Both the position numbers and the translations under genes were made by a program. Of a stretch of DNA of 64,000 bases, positions 62,454-64,000 are shown in pieces. This DNA comes from Prevotella sp. (GTDB lineage: Bacteria; Bacteroidota; Bacteroidia; Bacteroidales; Bacteroidaceae). Location: positions 1-64,000 of the forward strand of contig JAFUEP010000019.1 in NCBI GenBank assembly GCA_017470345.1, in the 5' to 3' direction. The stretch's first letter is position 1. The number at the start of each line of letters is the position of its first letter. Below the pieces are notes generated by a model that saw only the letters and a program-made list of their open reading frames with translations, was not told the DNA's origin and did no database searches.

Positions 62454-63182
62454 ATGTTGCAGAAGACCGAGGCCCTGGTGCTGCATGCCCTGAAGTATGG
62501 CGAGCAGAAGCTGATTGTCGACATGTTCACCCGTGAGCAGGGCCGGCTGTCGTTCGCCGTGCCCATGCCCAAGTCGGCGCGGGCCCGGGTGGGCAAACAG
62601 CTGCTGCAGCCCCTCACCTTATTATTTATAGAGGCCGACGTGCGCCCGCAGCAGCAGTTGCAGCGGCTGCGCGAGGCGGTCATGGCGCAGCCCCTCGTCT
62701 CGCTGCAGTCCGACCCGGCGAAGCTGGCCATCGCCTTGTTCGTGGCCGAGTTCCTCTATCATGCCCTGCGCGGCGAGCAGCGCGACGAGCCGCTCTTCGA
62801 CTATGTGCGGTCGGCCCTCTGCTGGCTCGACGAGGCCCGGCAGGGCTATGCCTACTTCCACCTCGTCTTCCTCATGCGCCTGAGCCGTTTCCTGGGTTTC
62901 TATCCCAACCTCGACGACTACGTCCCCGGCTGCTATTTCGACCTCCGACAGAGCATCTTCTGCCCTCAGGTCCCCATGCATCGCGACTTCCTCATGCCTC
63001 AGGAGGCCGACCATATCCGCCTGCTCATGCGCATGGACTTCGCCACGATGCACCTCTTCCGCCTCTCCCGCCTTCAGCGCCACCGCATCCTCGAGATCCT
63101 CCTCCTTTATTATCGGCTCCACCTGCCCCAGATGCCCGAGCTGCGCTCGCCCGACGTCCTCGCCGAGCTGTTCGCTGACTGA
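62454..63182 (+). CDS. recO: DNA repair protein RecO
   Basis: Recombination mediator of the RecFOR pathway. The 242-residue protein shows the RecO N-terminal OB fold (MLQKTEALVLHALKYGEQKLIVDMFTREQGRLSFAV) and a helical C-terminal part (YFHLVFLMRLSRFLGFYPNL), with a shorter set of zinc-like Cys than E. coli-type relatives. The ATG at 62454 is used; a TTG nine bases upstream overlaps the -7 box. Confidence 0.92.
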   Translation: MLQKTEALVLHALKYGEQKLIVDMFTREQGRLSFAVPMPKSARARVGKQLLQPLTLLFIEADVRPQQQLQRLREAVMAQPLVSLQSDPAKLAIALFVAEFLYHALRGEQRDEPLFDYVRSALCWLDEARQGYAYFHLVFLMRLSRFLGFYPNLDDYVPGCYFDLRQSIFCPQVPMHRDFLMPQEADHIRLLMRMDFATMHLFRLSRLQRHRILEILLLYYRLHLPQMPELRSPDVLAELFAD

Positions 63183-63250
63183 CAAGAGCAAAAACGGCGC
63201 TTTTCTGAGCGTTTCGTTGTCATGTTTTCCGAACATTTTTTTGCTATTTG

Positions 63251-63281
63251 TTTGCGAATTCAAAGATTTTGCTTAAATTTG
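63251..63281 (+). promoter_or_regulatory. Promoter of the GH5 gene
   Basis: TTTG at 63251-63254, a 19-bp spacer and TAAATTTG at 63274-63281, followed by GCA, 19 nt before the first ATG at 63301. Confidence 0.7.
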
Positions 63282-63300
63282 CACTCAAAACTTAGAAACT

Positions 63301-64000
63301 ATGACTGCCATGCAAAGGAATGTTGAGATAATCCGCAACAACATGAGAAAACTGATGATCACGCTGACGGCCATGACGCTGCCGGCCGCCCTCCATGCCC
63401 AGAGCTTTGAGTCGGCCGCGGAGGCCGTGAGCCACTTCGGCGTGGGATGGAACCTGGGCAACACGCTCGACGCGAACAACGGACAGGCCTGTCCCGACCC
63501 GGTGCAGTCGGAGACGATGTGGGGCCAGCCCGTCACGTCGGCTGCCCTGATGACGATGATGCACAGGGCCGGCTTCGGTGCCATCCGCGTGCCCGTGACG
63601 TGGTATCCGCACATGGATGCCGACGGCAAGGTCGACGCGGCGTGGATGAAGCGCGTGCGCGAGGTGGTCGACTACGTGCTCGGCAACGGCATGTACTGCC
63701 TGCTCAACGTCCACCACGACACGGGCAACGACGGCGGCCACTGGCTGACGGCCAACATGCAGACCTACCGCGACACGCGTGAGCGCTACGAATCGCTGTG
63801 GCGGCAGATAGCCGAGGAGTTCCGCGACTACGGCGAGCGGCTGCTCTTCGAAGGCTACAACGAGATGACCGACAAGTATCAGTCGTGGTGCTTCGCGTCG
63901 TTCGGCTCGTCAGCCAAGTACGTCGCGGCCGATGCCGCTGACGCCTACGAGGCCATCAACAGCTACGCCCAGAGCTTCGTCGACGCCGTGCGCGCCACGG
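63301..64000 (+). CDS. Secreted glycoside hydrolase family 5 endoglucanase-like enzyme (3' end outside window)
   Basis: At least 233 residues, cut by the window end. The ATG at 63301 gives a long N-terminus; the in-frame ATG at 63343 (MRKLMITLTAMTLPAALHAQ) makes a better signal peptide. GH5 motifs follow: FGVGWNLGNTLDAN, IRVPVTWYPHMDADGKVD, LLNVHHDTG, and the acid/base Glu in LLFEGYNEMTD (residue 188 from the first ATG). Beta-1,4-glucan or a related plant glycan is the likely substrate. Confidence 0.9.
   Translation, partial: MTAMQRNVEIIRNNMRKLMITLTAMTLPAALHAQSFESAAEAVSHFGVGWNLGNTLDANNGQACPDPVQSETMWGQPVTSAALMTMMHRAGFGAIRVPVTWYPHMDADGKVDAAWMKRVREVVDYVLGNGMYCLLNVHHDTGNDGGHWLTANMQTYRDTRERYESLWRQIAEEFRDYGERLLFEGYNEMTDKYQSWCFASFGSSAKYVAADAADAYEAINSYAQSFVDAVRAT

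Overview
The window looks like a chromosomal piece of a GC-rich Prevotella-like member of the Bacteroidales. The evidence is the Bacteroidetes-type promoter (-33 TTTG, -7 TAnnTTTG, often followed by GCA) in front of many genes, lipoproteins, BspA-type and internalin-like leucine-rich proteins, C10 (streptopain-like) proteases, many proteins ending in a short YDLQGR...GLYI.NGKK..K tail, membrane TPR regulators of the AraC and LuxR types, and plant-polysaccharide enzymes (GH35, GH5, a rhamnogalacturonan-acetylesterase-like SGNH hydrolase). A gut or rumen habitat is an inference from these enzymes.

Layout. 1-390: nested repeats, then the suf promoter. 391-6504: Fe-S cluster assembly genes sufC, sufD and sufS, with a His-rich Zn-type P1B ATPase and a lipoprotein between sufD and sufS; sufB is not adjacent. 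6501-12504: housekeeping genes (rnhB, WYL regulator, DUF4923 lipoprotein, gpmI, ung, DUF3109 protein). 12789-24616: three very large secreted proteins with dockerin-like C-termini (a cysteine-rich giant, an internalin-like LRR protein, a BspA-like protein); the first two share the same tandem-repeat promoter module. 24784-29448: GH35 beta-galactosidase and a ptb-buk operon. 29624-33669: an AT-richer island with a frameshifted secreted protein and an AraC/TPR membrane regulator. 33957-40390: a tightly packed six-gene cluster (GT39-like glycosyltransferase, UbiA-type polyprenyl-phosphate phosphoribosyltransferase, HAD-IB phosphatase, secreted Cys protein, serpin, TPR-HTH regulator). 40625-44073: acetylesterase and convergent gyrB. 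44505-61637: nine secreted proteins on the minus strand, all with the sorting-like tail, including two C10 proteases. 61839-64000: rpsT, tRNA-Glu, recO and the start of a GH5 glucanase.

The most striking content lies between and inside genes. There is a MITE-like family (three copies) with 18-bp terminal inverted repeats and exact 8-bp target duplications on both complete copies; two further palindromic intergenic families; in-frame palindromic or duplicated inserts inside conserved enzymes (GH35, P1B ATPase, SufS, DUF3109); and tandem repeats that share a 7-bp period wherever they occur. In both C10 protease genes a heptamer tract sits exactly where the C-terminal sorting tail begins, and one gene has another in its signal peptide. 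Slippage there would shift the frame, so these could be phase-variable secretion or anchoring switches.

All calls come from reading the sequence; no database search was run. Unknown secreted proteins are described without a claimed function.
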